Assembly: GCF_014529535.1 (NCBI RefSeq)
Contig: NW_023503670.1
Span: forward strand, 1,488,001-1,552,000
Length of the DNA: 64,000 nt
Source: Bradysia coprophila
Taxonomy: Eukaryota > Arthropoda > Insecta > Diptera > Sciaridae
Direction of reading: 5' to 3'
The notes beneath the pieces are model-generated. The model saw nothing but the letters and a program-made list of their open reading frames with translations, was not told the DNA's origin and searched no databases. This document shows, piece by piece, positions 48,437 to 63,714 of this stretch. Position numbers and translations under genes: made by a program. The first letter of the stretch is position 1; every line of letters begins with the position of its first letter.

Positions 48437-50574
48437 CATGGACCGTAGACGTAATTAAAATTTCTGAGTTCTTTTTGAGATTTTGACTTTACGTATGACT
48501 AAAATATAGAAAAGATAAATAAATGAGGAATTTTGGGGATTGTGACCCAAGGCAAAGTAAACGGAAGATATGGAGGAAGGTAAGGAAGGCAAGGAAGGCT
48601 AAATAGCGTGCTAAATCTAACAAAAAGTTCGGACCAGAAGTAGATGAGTATTGAGTAGTGCAGTCATGCAATAGTTATGAACGAGCCCGATCGGTTTTCA
48701 TATAAATATTGATGAGGTTTTGTCTCTATGCATGAAATTTGACAATTCGTATAGCCTTGGAACAGACCTATCAAGCTTTTTCGTTTTCTACTTTTTAATG
48801 CTGTTTTTAGAAAAGGACGACAACGTATTCAAGTACAATTGTCAATTTCAGACAATTTATGTCAATCAGGTAACACTATATTCAGACGATTCATGTTTTT
48901 TTATCTCTCTTAAAACGATAAGTTTGCTCTCTCGTTCGCTCGTGTTTTTCAATTTTCAATTTTTGCCGAACACGTTCCACCAATCACAGCGTATCCTTTT
49001 CTAACAATAATCTTCTGACGTGCTCTGAAGCGCATTTTTCTCACTTATCGTGTTCAAGCCATTTCATATGTACATGGTTTTTTTCCGTCTTTCACATCAT
49101 CGGCAAAACTCTTCCACCCGAGAGCGACATAGCATATTACATGCCCCACGACAACACATAGTCGAATTGAAGTTGATTATTTGCTGGCCGCCATATTAAA
49201 GCGAGACAAAAGATTTTTTATTATTAAAAAGGTTTTCTGTTTCTAAACAAAATCAAAAAGGTTCCAACCGCTTGGTAAGAATGAATTTTTTGTGATAAAT
49301 GATAAGTTTCGGTGAAATGTGAATGAATTTACAGTGAAATTTGTGCGTGAAAATTGTGCTAAAAGCGGGCGCGTCATACCACTATAATTCATTGTGTGTT
49401 GTAATTCCATGATTATTTTACTGAAATGGCCGCCTAAATTTCCGATTTTCAGTGTATACATTTTCACGTTGCTTTGAACAAATTTCCATTTGCCGCTTTG
49501 AAAATACTATTTTTTATTGTTTTTGTTTGACATTCCGGAACCTGTCGAAACGGAAAATATAAATACCGAGAAGATAAAATCAAGTTCATCTATCTCCATT
49601 TCTGAAAATGATTAGCTAATCACCTACTCATTCTACACAATTCAATAAACTGAAGAGAATATTGTCTAAAGTCATCCTTTTCTGGCGGCAGACTTTCCGA
49701 TTGAAGATAAATAAAATATTGTTGGGGGCGCGAAACATATTCGGTCGCATTTTATATCATTTTTTTTTGTTCTCCTCTTGTGTAAAAGTCCAAACCAAAA
49801 AGCGATGCTGATAATAAATGAGAACAAATGCGACAAACGAACGTAAAAATATGTCTCAATCCAATGTGGGTGTATGTATACGTGTGTTTTCTGTGTCGTG
49901 TGTGTAACAGAGTGTGTATATGGAACGCTTCGAACAGATTTGTGTATTTATTATTTGCGTGTGATGAAAGATATATCTTGCAGCTCTCGATTTAGTAATT
50001 TGCTATGCTGTTGTTATAGTCGTACGTAGATAGATAGTGATATATGTGTTACTTTGCCATCGAGAGCAGAGTCTTCTATTCTTTTAGGAGACGAAACATG
50101 CAACATCAAAACCATCAAATTTCTTTTTTGTTCCTTTCTCTTTCGGTTTTTTGTTTTCTTTCTGTTCTGCTTCGGAAATATGCCTTTTCCTCTGTTATTT
50201 ATCACGCCGGTTTGTTTTTGTTTTGATATTCTATATAATGCCATCGTATGAATGGTAGAAGTCAACGACTTTTCTGACTTGATGAACTCAAAAATCGGTC
50301 CCCTTTTTGGTGCGTTATGTCGAGAGTATTTAGATGGTTCGTTTGGAATTTTTTCTTTTTGTTACGGCGAAAAACAATCTAGATTTGAAACTAAAAACTT
50401 ATTTGACCTTAGCTTGAAGTGACCTGACATGTATTAAACTCGTCCGGATCTGTTCCGAGCCCAACATTTGACCATGTCGCAAAAAAAAAAAATTTCGAAT
50501 TTCAGTCGGTTAAATTTAACATTTTATTTTTTCGGAATTCCAGTGAACAGTTCTAGCACCAGGAACTTCTAAGC
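48437..50574. other. Spacer and 5' region of the zinc-finger gene
   Basis: At 48770-48790 there is a remnant (CCTTGGAACAGACCTATC) of the TIR seen at 60326-60341. GT-rich runs lie at about 49870-49920. A TTCCAG acceptor at 50538-50543 precedes the coding start, so a non-coding first exon lies upstream, perhaps within 49.6-50.4 kb. No ORF of note. Confidence 0.4.
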
Positions 50575-55030
<4,456 letters not shown>

Positions 55031-55414
55031 AGTGAACTTAGTCTATTCGAAATTGTGAAAATTTAGTCACAAAAAATTTGAAGACTATGGACAACTGCTG
55101 AATAACTATTTCCTTTATCCTCAATAAATTTTTTGATAAAAAATTTGACTTCTACAAATTCTGAATCGTTAGGGAAAACTTTTTCACCTTTCACCCTTCA
55201 ATACTTAAGATTTATTTCCTTGATAATGTAAATTTGTTAATTTATTTATTAAGCTATTTATAGAATGAATAAAGTAAATAATTAAATTGCATAGTCTGCG
55301 AGCTTTACACATGTTGCTGAATAACCTGCTTCCACAAAATGTTTCCAGTAAATCAGGAACATTAAACCCCATTGATCATTTCATGTTAAACTCGTCATCA
55401 GTGTCATATTATTG

Positions 55415-55525
55415 GTAAATTTACCGAATTTACTGAAATTTACCAAAGGTTACCGAAATTTATTGAAGTTTACATAAAATTTACCGAATTCATTTTTCGG
55501 TAAATTTCAGTAGATTCGGTAAACG
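55415..55525. repeat. TTTACCGAA repeat with inverted halves
   Basis: Units AAATTTACCGAAT and TTACTGAAAT repeat about six times. Their inverse (TTCGGTAAATTTCAGTA) follows, so the block can fold on itself. Related blocks are at 57340-57460 and, inside a LINE, at about 59935-60060. Confidence 0.6.
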
Positions 55526-55964
55526 ATAATGAACAGAGTGGCAAAAATTCATAGAATATCTGTTACAATTATGAAAAATTAGGAATGTGATAATTCGTTA
55601 ATTTTGTTAATCGTATCAACGAAAAGAAAATCGTCAAATTCGTAGAAAATCCTCAGAAAATTCACAAAATCAATTAAAAAAAACGTTTAAAAGGCTCAGG
55701 AAAGTCCAATAAAAAGAATAGAATCCTTGAAAATTGAAAAGAATCCTTTGAAAATCACTTCAGAATCAGTAAAAAATCCTTGGAAATCGATAGGAAAATC
55801 CTCAGAGGAATTATAAATTCTTCCAATTGCATGAAATAAATTTCTCCTTCAGCAGGACCATAAAAAAATTTAACTCATGTGTTAAACCTCAAGAAGTTCC
55901 TTTATAAATGTTGTCGTATAGTTGAATATCCTGTTCTTTCCACCATTACCTACAATTTACTTTC

Positions 55965-56290
55965 TCCATCTTCTTCGTTTCTTCTTTCTCTTCTTCTTTA
56001 TCTTATTTTCTTCTTCTTCATCATCTTATTTTCCTCTTCTTCTTCATCTTATTTTCTTCTTTTTCTTCTTCATCTTATTATGCTCAAACTGTGTTGCTCT
56101 CCGCTCAAGTTCTATTGCAAACTGTATTGGTCAAATTCTGTCACTGAAGCTCTGTTGCTATCATTCCGCTCAAGCTCTGTTGCTCAAATTCTGTTCTTTT
56201 CTTCTTCTTTCTGTTCTTTTCTTTTCCTTTCTGTTCTTTTCCTCTCTGTTCTTTTCCTTTCCTTTCTGTTCTTGTCTTTTCTTTCTTCCG
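55965..56290 (+). repeat. CTT/TTC-rich low-complexity run
   Basis: Long (TTCTTC)n-like pyrimidine tract with interspersed GCTCAAGCTCTGTTGC and TTCTGTTCTTTTCCTTTC direct repeats. It gives spurious open frames on both strands. Confidence 0.85.
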
Positions 56291-56655
56291 TTAAACGTTG
56301 CCAAGGTCGTTGCCGCTAATAACTTTTGATTGTTTCTTCTTTTATCTTTGAACTGTAATTGTAATCCAATCTTTGTCCCTTTTCATTCCAGTAATCAACA
56401 TTTTCTTCTTTCAGTTCGCAATTCCAAATCATAATCCATTTTCGTTCCGATTTCGTGTATCCAATAATGTGTTCATAACAATACCATTCCGCACAAATCC
56501 ATAGTAATTCCATTCATTCAATCCACAAATATTCGACCTGTATTCTATACTGCTCTATTCCCGATCTGGGCCCATAACCTGTTGGAGATTCCAATTTGTC
56601 TCAAGGAACAGAAGCGGTTTACAAAATATTGTCTTTATTAATTGACTGACTGACT

Positions 56656-56821
56656 AAGTGAATCATAACTCGCTGATCCATGAAGCAATCGTCAGGTTAT
56701 ACTCTTCAATGAGTATATAGAAGAGAAACGGGCAAGACAGGTTTAGTCCCAAACACACCAACACCTAGAAAAGACGAGGAGGAGACGATTGCTTCATGGA
56801 TCAGCGAGTTATGATTCACTT
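56656..56821. repeat. Perfect 38-bp inverted repeat flanked by direct repeats
   Basis: 56656-56693 and 56784-56821 are exact reverse complements (core CTCGCTGATCCATGAAGC). Each copy is followed or preceded by a direct repeat of the block CAGGTTATACTCTTCAATGA ...GAGAAACGGGCAAG, which occurs at about 56692 and 56822. GGTTTAGTCCCAAACACACC occurs three times nearby. Confidence 0.8.
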
Positions 56822-57014
56822 CAGGTTATACTCTTCAATGAGTATTCAGTATATAGAAGAGAAACGGGCAAGGTAGGTTTAGGCCCAAACACACCAAGTA
56901 GGTTTAGTCCCAAACACACCACGAATGAACGAAAATATTCTTCTGTGCCAAAGCTAATGTGATTAGAATAAACAATAGAATGTATACGAATGCTTCGATC
57001 GCTAACTAACTTCA

Positions 57015-57277
57015 ACACTTAGGGTATAAATGGTACATGCAATTACCCTTCTAATGACACCCCACACGACCCTGTACGGCTAGTGTAACTGGAGATATTT
57101 TTGTAAGAAAGGTGCTACTTTTCGGTTTTTTATGACCTCTCGTTAGTCCACAAACTTCGAAGAATATTTTGAAGGTGGTTTTGGTTTCTAGGGTCGAAGT
57201 CCTTTCTCGGAACATATAAAAAATGCCACTAGAAAATGCATCCGATTTCGGTAGGCTGTTTTTCAAAAGCATCCCTC
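57015..57277. mobile_element. Right-hand part of a GAGGGATTC-family element
   Basis: Carries the family blocks TGACACCCCACACGACC, GTACGGCTAGTGTAACTGGA and CTAGGGTCGAAGTCC, and ends CATCCCTC. It matches the right half of the 16472-17249 element with moderate divergence. The left half is missing here. Confidence 0.7.
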
Positions 57278-57339
57278 AGTATAGTGTGATTCGTCGAAAT
57301 TTTGGATCGTTTACAGCTTCTTAATTGACGTTCTCTAGG

Positions 57340-57460
57340 GACGCTTATTAAGAATTATATTTACTGAAAATTACCGAAATTGACTTAGCTACAATAACCG
57401 AACAACTTTTTCGGTAAATTTTTGGTAAAATTCGGTAATTTTCAGTAATGTCAGCAGACC
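57340..57460. repeat. ACCGAA/TTCGGT foldback block
   Basis: TTTACTGAAAATTACCGAAATTGAC on one side is mirrored by TTCGGTAATTTTCAGTAA on the other, about 120 bp in all. It belongs with the block at 55415-55525. Confidence 0.6.
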
Positions 57461-57573
57461 AAATTTCCAAATTTCCCTGCGTTCCACTGATAAAGACAAT
57501 AATTCAAGGATAAAGATAGAAAGAAATGTTTTTTTTTTTGTTTAATTCGTCCAGAAGGAATACTCACGATTCA

Positions 57574-57720
57574 GAGGGATTCTTTTGAAAAACAACCTAT
57601 CGAAATCGGACTAATTTTTCAGTACACTTTTATATGCGCCTGGGAAAGGTATTGGTCCCAAAAAGCAAAAGCCACTTTTAAAAAAAATCCTCAACGCTTG
57701 TGATGGAAGATCGAAAACTG
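57574..57720. mobile_element. Left-hand part of a GAGGGATTC-family element
   Basis: Starts GAGGGATTCTTTTGAAAAAC, continues with the ATCGAAATCGGA block and GTATTGGTCCCAAAAAGC, and fades near 57720. It complements the right-hand part at 57015-57277, but the two are in 'inside-out' order with 300 bp between. Confidence 0.65.
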
Positions 57721-58465
57721 AATGAATTCACTTTCTTTAATGCAGTTGAACAGTTGAAAAAACGGATAAAAATCTAACTATTTTGGTGAAATTCTAGTGG
57801 TTCCTCTGCAAGTAAGTCTTAGTCTCTCTACTCGAATTTCGTGCTCAGGACTGTTACAGAACGTAATCTCGAAACCACTACCTTACAGACACAGATCACA
57901 TTATTTGATAATTGATGTCATTCTGAAAACAATTGAGTATTAGTACTGCGAAAATTAATCGCTGGCACAATAAATAGGTCAACCCCTGCAGTCATTCGCT
58001 GAGAACTTTGAAACTGCTGTTCGAAGATTTTAAGATCTGCACATTCTTGACCTTCGCCGAATCTAATTTAGTGACCAGTTTCACCTCCTTTAGAAGTTGG
58101 GGTCTGAGGGCTAGCAACAGTCCTGTTTCTTATATCCGGGACGAAAAAATTGACAATTTTAATGGGAACAGTTGAATTAAAAGTCTTGTTTCAGTCCAGA
58201 GGGTCGTTAGATTTTTTTATTATTTTTCCGTTTGATAACTTTACGTGACACAACGTGGTTGGTAACACAAAAAACGCGTGATACAAATGGTTTAAGCTTT
58301 TGAGTGAAAAAAAATGTTGTAAATGTGAATTGATTGACATTACTTTGAGTTAACAATGAAACTCACAATTGTGCATCATAAATGGTAAACTTTCAGTCGT
58401 TTTGAAATTTAAAATCTTTTTAAATTCAACATTCGCTCCTAAATCATACAATCTGTCTGATCAAT

Positions 58466-59185
58466 TCATTGATTAGCTAGTGCCTTCGGTGCTGGTTTTT
58501 GTATGGGTAAAAACAATTTAAATTCGGATGGTAACTCTTCCTCTGAATATAATCGATCCGAAAAGTACACCCGTCGAATTCGACAATTTGCATGAATTTG
58601 TACACGCAGTGTCTCCACGTAGTTGGTGCCATAAGCGCGTCTGGTAAAATCTGATAAATTGAATTGGATTTGATTCCAGCCCTCATCCAGCCGCATTGGC
58701 ATCGTGCAAATAAACGGTTTCACTCGAGTTGTTGACTGATAGTTACTGGCACGGAATCTTCGTCGTACATTTTTGTCATCCAGAACCTATGCCAATAAAA
58801 ACGTTTTTTTTTTTTTTTTAAATAAATCCACGGTAACCAGGGAGGTTTGTTTGAGTTTTTTCCCTTCTTTTTTTTCTACAAAATTCGATAATCAAAGCAA
58901 TTCACGTACCTGAACCTCAAATGTAAAGTATTTCTTCAAATTCTTTATGATCATCACCAGAAAGGGCAATTTGATTCCCAGAGTTTTCTTCGGATCTGCC
59001 GGGCATGTTATAAACGTTGTGCTCACATTGGTTCCAATCAGTTCCAGTACCAAGCTCTGTATGTCGTTATCTGTAATTCGTTTAATGTGACCATTTCGCA
59101 CTTTTTTGTCCCAGATTTGTAATGGTTTGCTGCCAATCGAATACAATATCGAAAGGAAACCCGATTGAAACGTGTTTTTGAACAT
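58466..59185 (-). CDS. Bug22: Cilia- and flagella-associated protein 20 (CFAP20 / Bug22)
   Basis: Exons 59185-58910 and 58786-58466, coding for 198 aa (human CFAP20 is 193). CFAP20 is a microtubule inner protein at the B-tubule seam. It affects tubulin post-translational modification, cilium length, sperm and neuron function in flies. The sequence is almost unchanged from human: [95 protein letters not shown] and [20 protein letters not shown]. Only the last dozen residues ([13 protein letters not shown]) drift. The single 123-nt intron has standard ends. A half X-box (GTTGCC at 59293) lies about 110 bp upstream, too weak to call. Confidence 0.98.
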
Positions 59186-59489
59186 AATTTCGGTTATAAA
59201 GCCCTTTTTCGATGGAGATCTGATTTGTAGGTGATCGAACGGAATGTAAACAAAAATGTCACTGACAAAAATGTGTATGGTGTTGGTGCAGTGTTGCCGT
59301 AAAAGAGGATTTTTTTTGGAACGATGGAAACAGTAAATGGAAAGTGTTTTGCAGAATCGATTTTCTTGCAGTTTCTGGGTGTTATCAATGCAAATAATTG
59401 AAGCGTAAGCGTAGTATGTACAATGGATATGATCACTAATTTAAACCGAAAATAATTCCTACCAATAATGTCTTTTTCTTCTTCTTCAG

Positions 59490-59935
59490 CCTGTTTCTAT
59501 ACACTGCTGGACATAGGCCTCCCCAATTCTTTTCCATTCCGAACGATCTGTTGCCAATTTGCGCCTGCAATGCTCTTTATACCATTATTCCATCTCTCTG
59601 GTGGTCTACCTCTAGGCCATGTTTTAGATGGTCTCCAGTTCATGATCTTTTTGGTCCTACGTTCGTCCGTCCTTCTTGCAATATGTCCCGCCCAGCTCCA
59701 CTTTAAAGATGCTATTCTTTCCATGACATCAACGACTTTTGTTTGTTGTCGAATCCATTGATTTGTCATTCTATCTGAGCGTCATTCCAAGCATACTCCG
59801 TTCCATGGCTCTTTGTGCCACTCTTAATTTATTTTCGGAAGCTTTTGTTAACGTTTCATATGTTAACGCTCCATATGTGAGCACAGGAAGGACACACGTA
59901 TCGAACCAACAACGTAGGGGCCTAATATTGGAAAT
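59490..59935 (-). mobile_element. LINE fragment, tail of the reverse-transcriptase ORF
   Basis: Minus-strand frames read LPVLTYGALTYETLTKASEN, then KLRVAQRAMERSMLGMTLR, shift frame, then TNQWIRQQTKVVDVMERIAS, LKWSWAGHIARRTDERRTKK and GRPPERWNNGIKSIAGANW. This is the RT C-terminal region of an insect LINE family different from that at 36.9 kb. It is 5'-truncated. At its upstream edge (59935-60060) a TTTACCGAA-type repeat abuts it. Clade not assigned. Confidence 0.85.
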
Positions 59936-60071
59936 TTTATTTACTGAACTTACTGAAAATTTCCGAAAATTATCACTGCTTTTACCACAATGTGTGTTCC
60001 AAAAAAGTTTTTCCGTAAATTTTTCGTACTTCGTAACATAGGCACTGATCGATATAAAGCAGATAAACGAT

Positions 60072-60108
60072 AACAGATGGCCTTGCTGTCGAGGCAACGC
60101 CATCTGTT
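60072..60108. repeat. Short hairpin
   Basis: AACAGATGGC (60072-60081) pairs with GCCATCTGTT (60099-60108), with a TTGC... GCAA inner step. Confidence 0.5.
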
Positions 60109-60147
60109 TTCATTTCTCTGATATAAAGCGAAAACCAGTTAAATTTA

Positions 60148-60341
60148 ATAGGTTTGTTCCAAGTAACTATAAACACGAACTTTGACAACCCGAACAACGA
60201 CAATTTTATCCACAGCAACGTCGCTTACGTGATATTTCATACAAATCGAGCAACGTCGCCTACGTGCTTTACACAGAGATATTATTGAGGTTATGGTTCT
60301 GTGGATGAAAGAAAATTCATATGGCCTTGGAACAAACCTAT
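60148..60341. mobile_element. 194-bp MITE with ATAGGTTTGTTCCAAG ends
   Basis: ATAGGTTTGTTCCAAG at 60148 is mirrored by CTTGGAACAAACCTAT ending at 60341. The interior is unique with no ORF. A remnant end is present near 48770. Confidence 0.7.
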
Positions 60342-61046
60342 TGATTTAATCTATGTGTCCAGCTGTTTTGTGAAAATTGATGAATGAATGAAAACACAGC
60401 TCTGCTTCTAGCATGAACATAACGAAATATTCGGAGGCTTATGCAATCAAAATAGGCCTTGCATTTTCTCGTAAAGATAAGAGTCATGAATTCTTTGTGT
60501 GAATGATTATTTATTTTAACTTGCCTTAAGTACTTACTGCTTGACTGCTCGCTCTCTTATGGCCCTCACACGAAGTACTTTTTGTTTAGTGGAACCATAC
60601 TTAAGGTAAGTTATAATTAACTGGGTCTTAGGAACTCTAGCTCCGATCATAACCGTCTATTGAGACTAAGTCCAGTTTAAATTTGTATGTAATTCTTGTC
60701 ATTTTGAAGAGTGACTCGTAGATTAATAGACTGTTATGATCAAAGCGGGAGAACCAAAGACTAGTTTATTATCAAAATATTGCTTTCTCTTTCAACATGT
60801 TACGTTGAGAGCGAGAGGACCGAAGACCAGTCTATTATAAGTTGTCTTGGGGTACTTGTCAAAATATTTCTTTCTCTTTCATCATAACACTCTATTAAAA
60901 TTAACTGTTCAGAAGCGCTCTCTATGAACCCTTTTAGCTTAAACAAAAAGATGACAACACTTCTCATCAAATGCCGGCTGTCGGAATTGAAATGAACCGA
61001 AAGAGAATTGTCAAAAACATAATGAGTGTGTTTACCATTAAGAATC

Positions 61047-62303
61047 ATGTCAGTGACAATAAAAAACTTAATTTACAGAAACATTGCGTTCCGAAACACT
61101 TTTAAACTGTACAACACATTCAGTCGAAATCGGTACGCTTGTCAATTTCCATATTTAACTTATAATTGGAATGACAATACTAATTTTTCGTATAATCTTG
61201 GCAATTATGCACATCTAGCATTGTTGAACCAGGAAACGTATTCCCCGAATTACCAGTGCCCGACCACGTCGTCAAGCCTGACTACTATTATGAGTTCACT
61301 CCACCTGGCCGTACAGATACCGATGAACCACCAGAAATTAAAAATTCTCAAGACATTGAACGTATGCGAGATGCTTGTAAATTGGCAGCGACTATCTTGA
61401 AAAGTTGTAGTAGTAAGATACAAGTCAGGCGTATAGAGAAATGAAAAGTTGCAATTCGATTATGATCCTATTTCCAAACAGGTTGGGACAACAACTGACG
61501 AAATCGACCGTTATGTTCATGCGAAAATTATTCGAGCAAATGCTTTTCCATCCCCGTTACGTTACGGTGGTTTCCCGAAATCAGTCTGTACCTCAGTGAA
61601 CAATGTAGCATGTCATGGTATACCCGACGATCGGCCTTTAATCAACGGTGATATTATTAATGTGGACATAACCGTAAGGGAAAAGTGATTTTGGATTATT
61701 TGACGCCCATTTTCATGACTATTTCCGTTGAAGGTATTTTTGAATGGATATCATGGCGACTGCTCACAAACTTTTCTGGTGGGAGATGTTGATGAAAAAG
61801 GACGGTTTCTCGTTTCAAGCACAAAGGCTTGTTTGGACGAGGTCAGTAGATTCTAAATGTTTGCACCGCGATCCCCAGTCAATTTTGTTATTTTTAGGCA
61901 ATACGAAACTGCGGTCCGAATGTTCCATTCAATCGAATCGGTACAGTAATCGAACGAATGGCAAATAGCAAACAATTGAACGTAATTCCAGCGTTTATTG
62001 GACACGGAATTGGAAAGTACTTTCATGGGCCACCGGAAATACTGCACTACGGTTAGCTTTATCAGATTCTTCCATATTTGGTAACATGCAAAGAAGTTAT
62101 TGGTTTTTGCAGAAAATGATTTGCCTGGCATCATGTTGCCTGGAATGGTATTCACCATTGAGCCCATTTTGTCGTTGGGAGAACAGGAGATAGAAATTTT
62201 AGATGATGGCTGGACAGCGGTAACAACAGATAATTCACGTACCGCTCAATTTGAACACACAATTTTAGTTACGGATTCGGGTGTGGATATTTTAACGGAA
62301 TAG
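61047..62303 (+). CDS. MAP1D: Methionine aminopeptidase 1D, mitochondrial (MAP1D)
   Basis: Exons 61047-61132, 61219-61423, 61482-61673, 61734-61841, 61898-62051 and 62113-62303, coding for 311 aa. The enzyme removes initiator Met from mitochondrially made proteins after deformylation. The M24 fold has all metal and catalytic residues visible: the CHG His, Asp of NVDIT, Asp of YHGDCSQTF, His of [10 protein letters not shown], Glu of TIEPI and Glu of [26 protein letters not shown] is the family signature. The N-terminus ([20 protein letters not shown]) is basic and Asn-rich like a mitochondrial presequence. Intron 1 contains a TACTAAT branch-point-like sequence. An in-frame ATG at 61026 would add 7 residues. 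Exon 2's donor (GTCAGG) is weak but phase and homology support it. Confidence 0.94.
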
Positions 62304-62964
62304 AAACATTAGAGAAATCATTTTTATTCTCCTCGTTTAAGTTATGCGACGGGTGAAATACCTGTGTAATAATAAGACACAAATGTTTATCAACCAACTT
62401 GTCTCAATGTTTTCCCTTCTTTGCCATTTTTTCGAATTATTGATATGAGTTACTCTTCGAGATCTTAAGGTAATGCGTAAGAAACAAAACTCAGTGGGAG
62501 TTTTAGTCTAGAACTACATTCCACGATTGACCCATAAAGGATTCAACATCGAAGAAAATAAGGGTTGCGAGACAAACAAATAGAAGCACGGAATTGGAAA
62601 TATAACTTTTAAGAGGAAATACCAAATTCATAGAAGACACAAAGCAATTCTTCACAATTAACTACCAAATTCTATTCGAACTTCATATCCAACTGCTCCT
62701 GTAGTTTAAGCGTTGCGTCCGTTTAGTAGTTTGATTTTATTGAATTACGACACTAATGACCAGACCATGTCAATATGAATCAGTGTCAACGATTGCATCT
62801 TATAACAAACATAGAATCAATTTTGCTGAACGATACAAATTGTACAATTTATTCATAAAAAATCTCTGTTACAGCATATGCAATACCTAACCAACGTGTA
62901 AATGCAAAGGCAAATGTGACCTGAGTGCGTTTTATAAACGTTTCCGCGAAAAAATCCGAGAAAT
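62304..62964. other. Convergent spacer between MAP1D and GST
   Basis: It holds the 3' UTRs of both genes. TTTATT at 62848-62853 (AATAAA on minus) is a poly(A) signal candidate for the GST. No other feature. Confidence 0.5.
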
Positions 62965-63702
62965 TTATTCACTCTGACCACCCCATTCAGCTACTGGAGC
63001 GACGATTGGCAATTTCTTGTATTTGCCACTCGTCATGTAAGCCTTAATTTGAGGAATGTTCTCGAATCGAGTTAGAAAATTGTTTACGATTTCTGCACCA
63101 GCACTTTGGAACGTTTCCGGACTGAACATTCGGTTAAAATCGAGTGCATCATATAAGATAAAATCGGCGTATGTCAATTTGTCTCCAGCAACCCACGAAT
63201 TCGGACCAAGAAATTTGGCAATTGGTTCGATTAGACTCGGTAGTTTTTTCAAATACTCTTCCTTGTCTTTCTCAAAGTTTGGATTGAAATACAGCATAAT
63301 CATCAAGCCATGACGTAAATCGACTGCCTGTTGTTCAGCTAATTCAACTCTAAGTGTTTCATCCTCCGTTTCACCAACCAAATTGTATTTTCTCCCCAAA
63401 TAGCGCAAAATTGTTAAGCTCTGAACAGAATTAGCTATTGTCAACCTGTTGATTTCTTGCACAAAAATGTCATTCAAACAATTTACCTGACTTAATTTGA
63501 CGTCACCATCAATATAATACGGTAAATTGGGAAAATCGAGACCTAATGTTGGCTTGACTGACGTCCAACCAGAAATATTGTATTCGGGTGCCGGTCCAAT
63601 TGTATACACTTTGTCCTCGAATTCGACTTCTTTGTAATGTAACAAATTACGAATAGGTGAAGCGAATCCTCGAATGTTCCAATATCCCACAACTGGTGCC
63701 AT
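62965..63702 (-). CDS. Glutathione S-transferase, mu-class-like
   Basis: Exons 63702-63487 and 63420-62965, coding for 223 aa (mu GSTs are about 218). It conjugates glutathione to electrophiles. The start MAPVVGYWNIRGFASPIRNL has the catalytic Tyr and the GYW-IRG motif of mu-class enzymes. TIGPAPEYNISGWTSVKPT fits the mu loop, followed by LGLDFPNLPYYIDG with the cis-Pro. LSQSLTILRYLGRKYNLVGE has the G-site Gln-Ser. The C-terminal all-alpha domain shows NPNFEKDKEEYLKKLP, WVAGDKLTYADFILYDALD and an ending close to mu GSTs. Insect cytosolic GSTs are normally delta, epsilon, sigma, theta, omega or zeta. The 66-nt intron is in frame with no stop, so it could be read through (an upstream ATG at 63714 also exists). 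Splicing fits the family better. Confidence 0.93.
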   Translation of the reverse strand: MAPVVGYWNIRGFASPIRNLLHYKEVEFEDKVYTIGPAPEYNISGWTSVKPTLGLDFPNLPYYIDGDVKLSQVNCLNDIFVQEINRLTIANSVQSLTILRYLGRKYNLVGETEDETLRVELAEQQAVDLRHGLMIMLYFNPNFEKDKEEYLKKLPSLIEPIAKFLGPNSWVAGDKLTYADFILYDALDFNRMFSPETFQSAGAEIVNNFLTRFENIPQIKAYMTSGKYKKLPIVAPVAEWGGQSE

Positions 63703-63714
63703 TATTACGTCCAT

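Larger units (their letters stand above)
55031..58465. other. Repeat-rich spacer
   Basis: Poly(A) signal AATAAA at 55124-55129 for the zinc-finger gene. Then come ACCGAA-type repeats, a CT-rich run, an inverted repeat and pieces of the GAGGGATTC family, each listed separately. No gene is seen. Confidence 0.5.
59186..61046. other. Spacer between CFAP20 and MAP1D
   Basis: Holds LINE and MITE remnants (listed) and a pair of diverged direct repeats of about 100 bp at about 60720-60890, with AAGACYAGTYTATTAT and TATTKCTTTCTCTTTCA blocks. A direct repeat GCAACGTCGCYTACGTG occurs near 60218 and 60249. No gene seen. Confidence 0.45.

Noticed and set aside
55922-56329. Long Ser/Phe/Leu ORFs (135-146 codons)
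   Set aside because: They come from a CTT-rich low-complexity run and exist in two overlapping frames.
59293-59298. X-box upstream of CFAP20
   Set aside because: Only one half-site (GTTGCC) matches; the second half is not recognisable.
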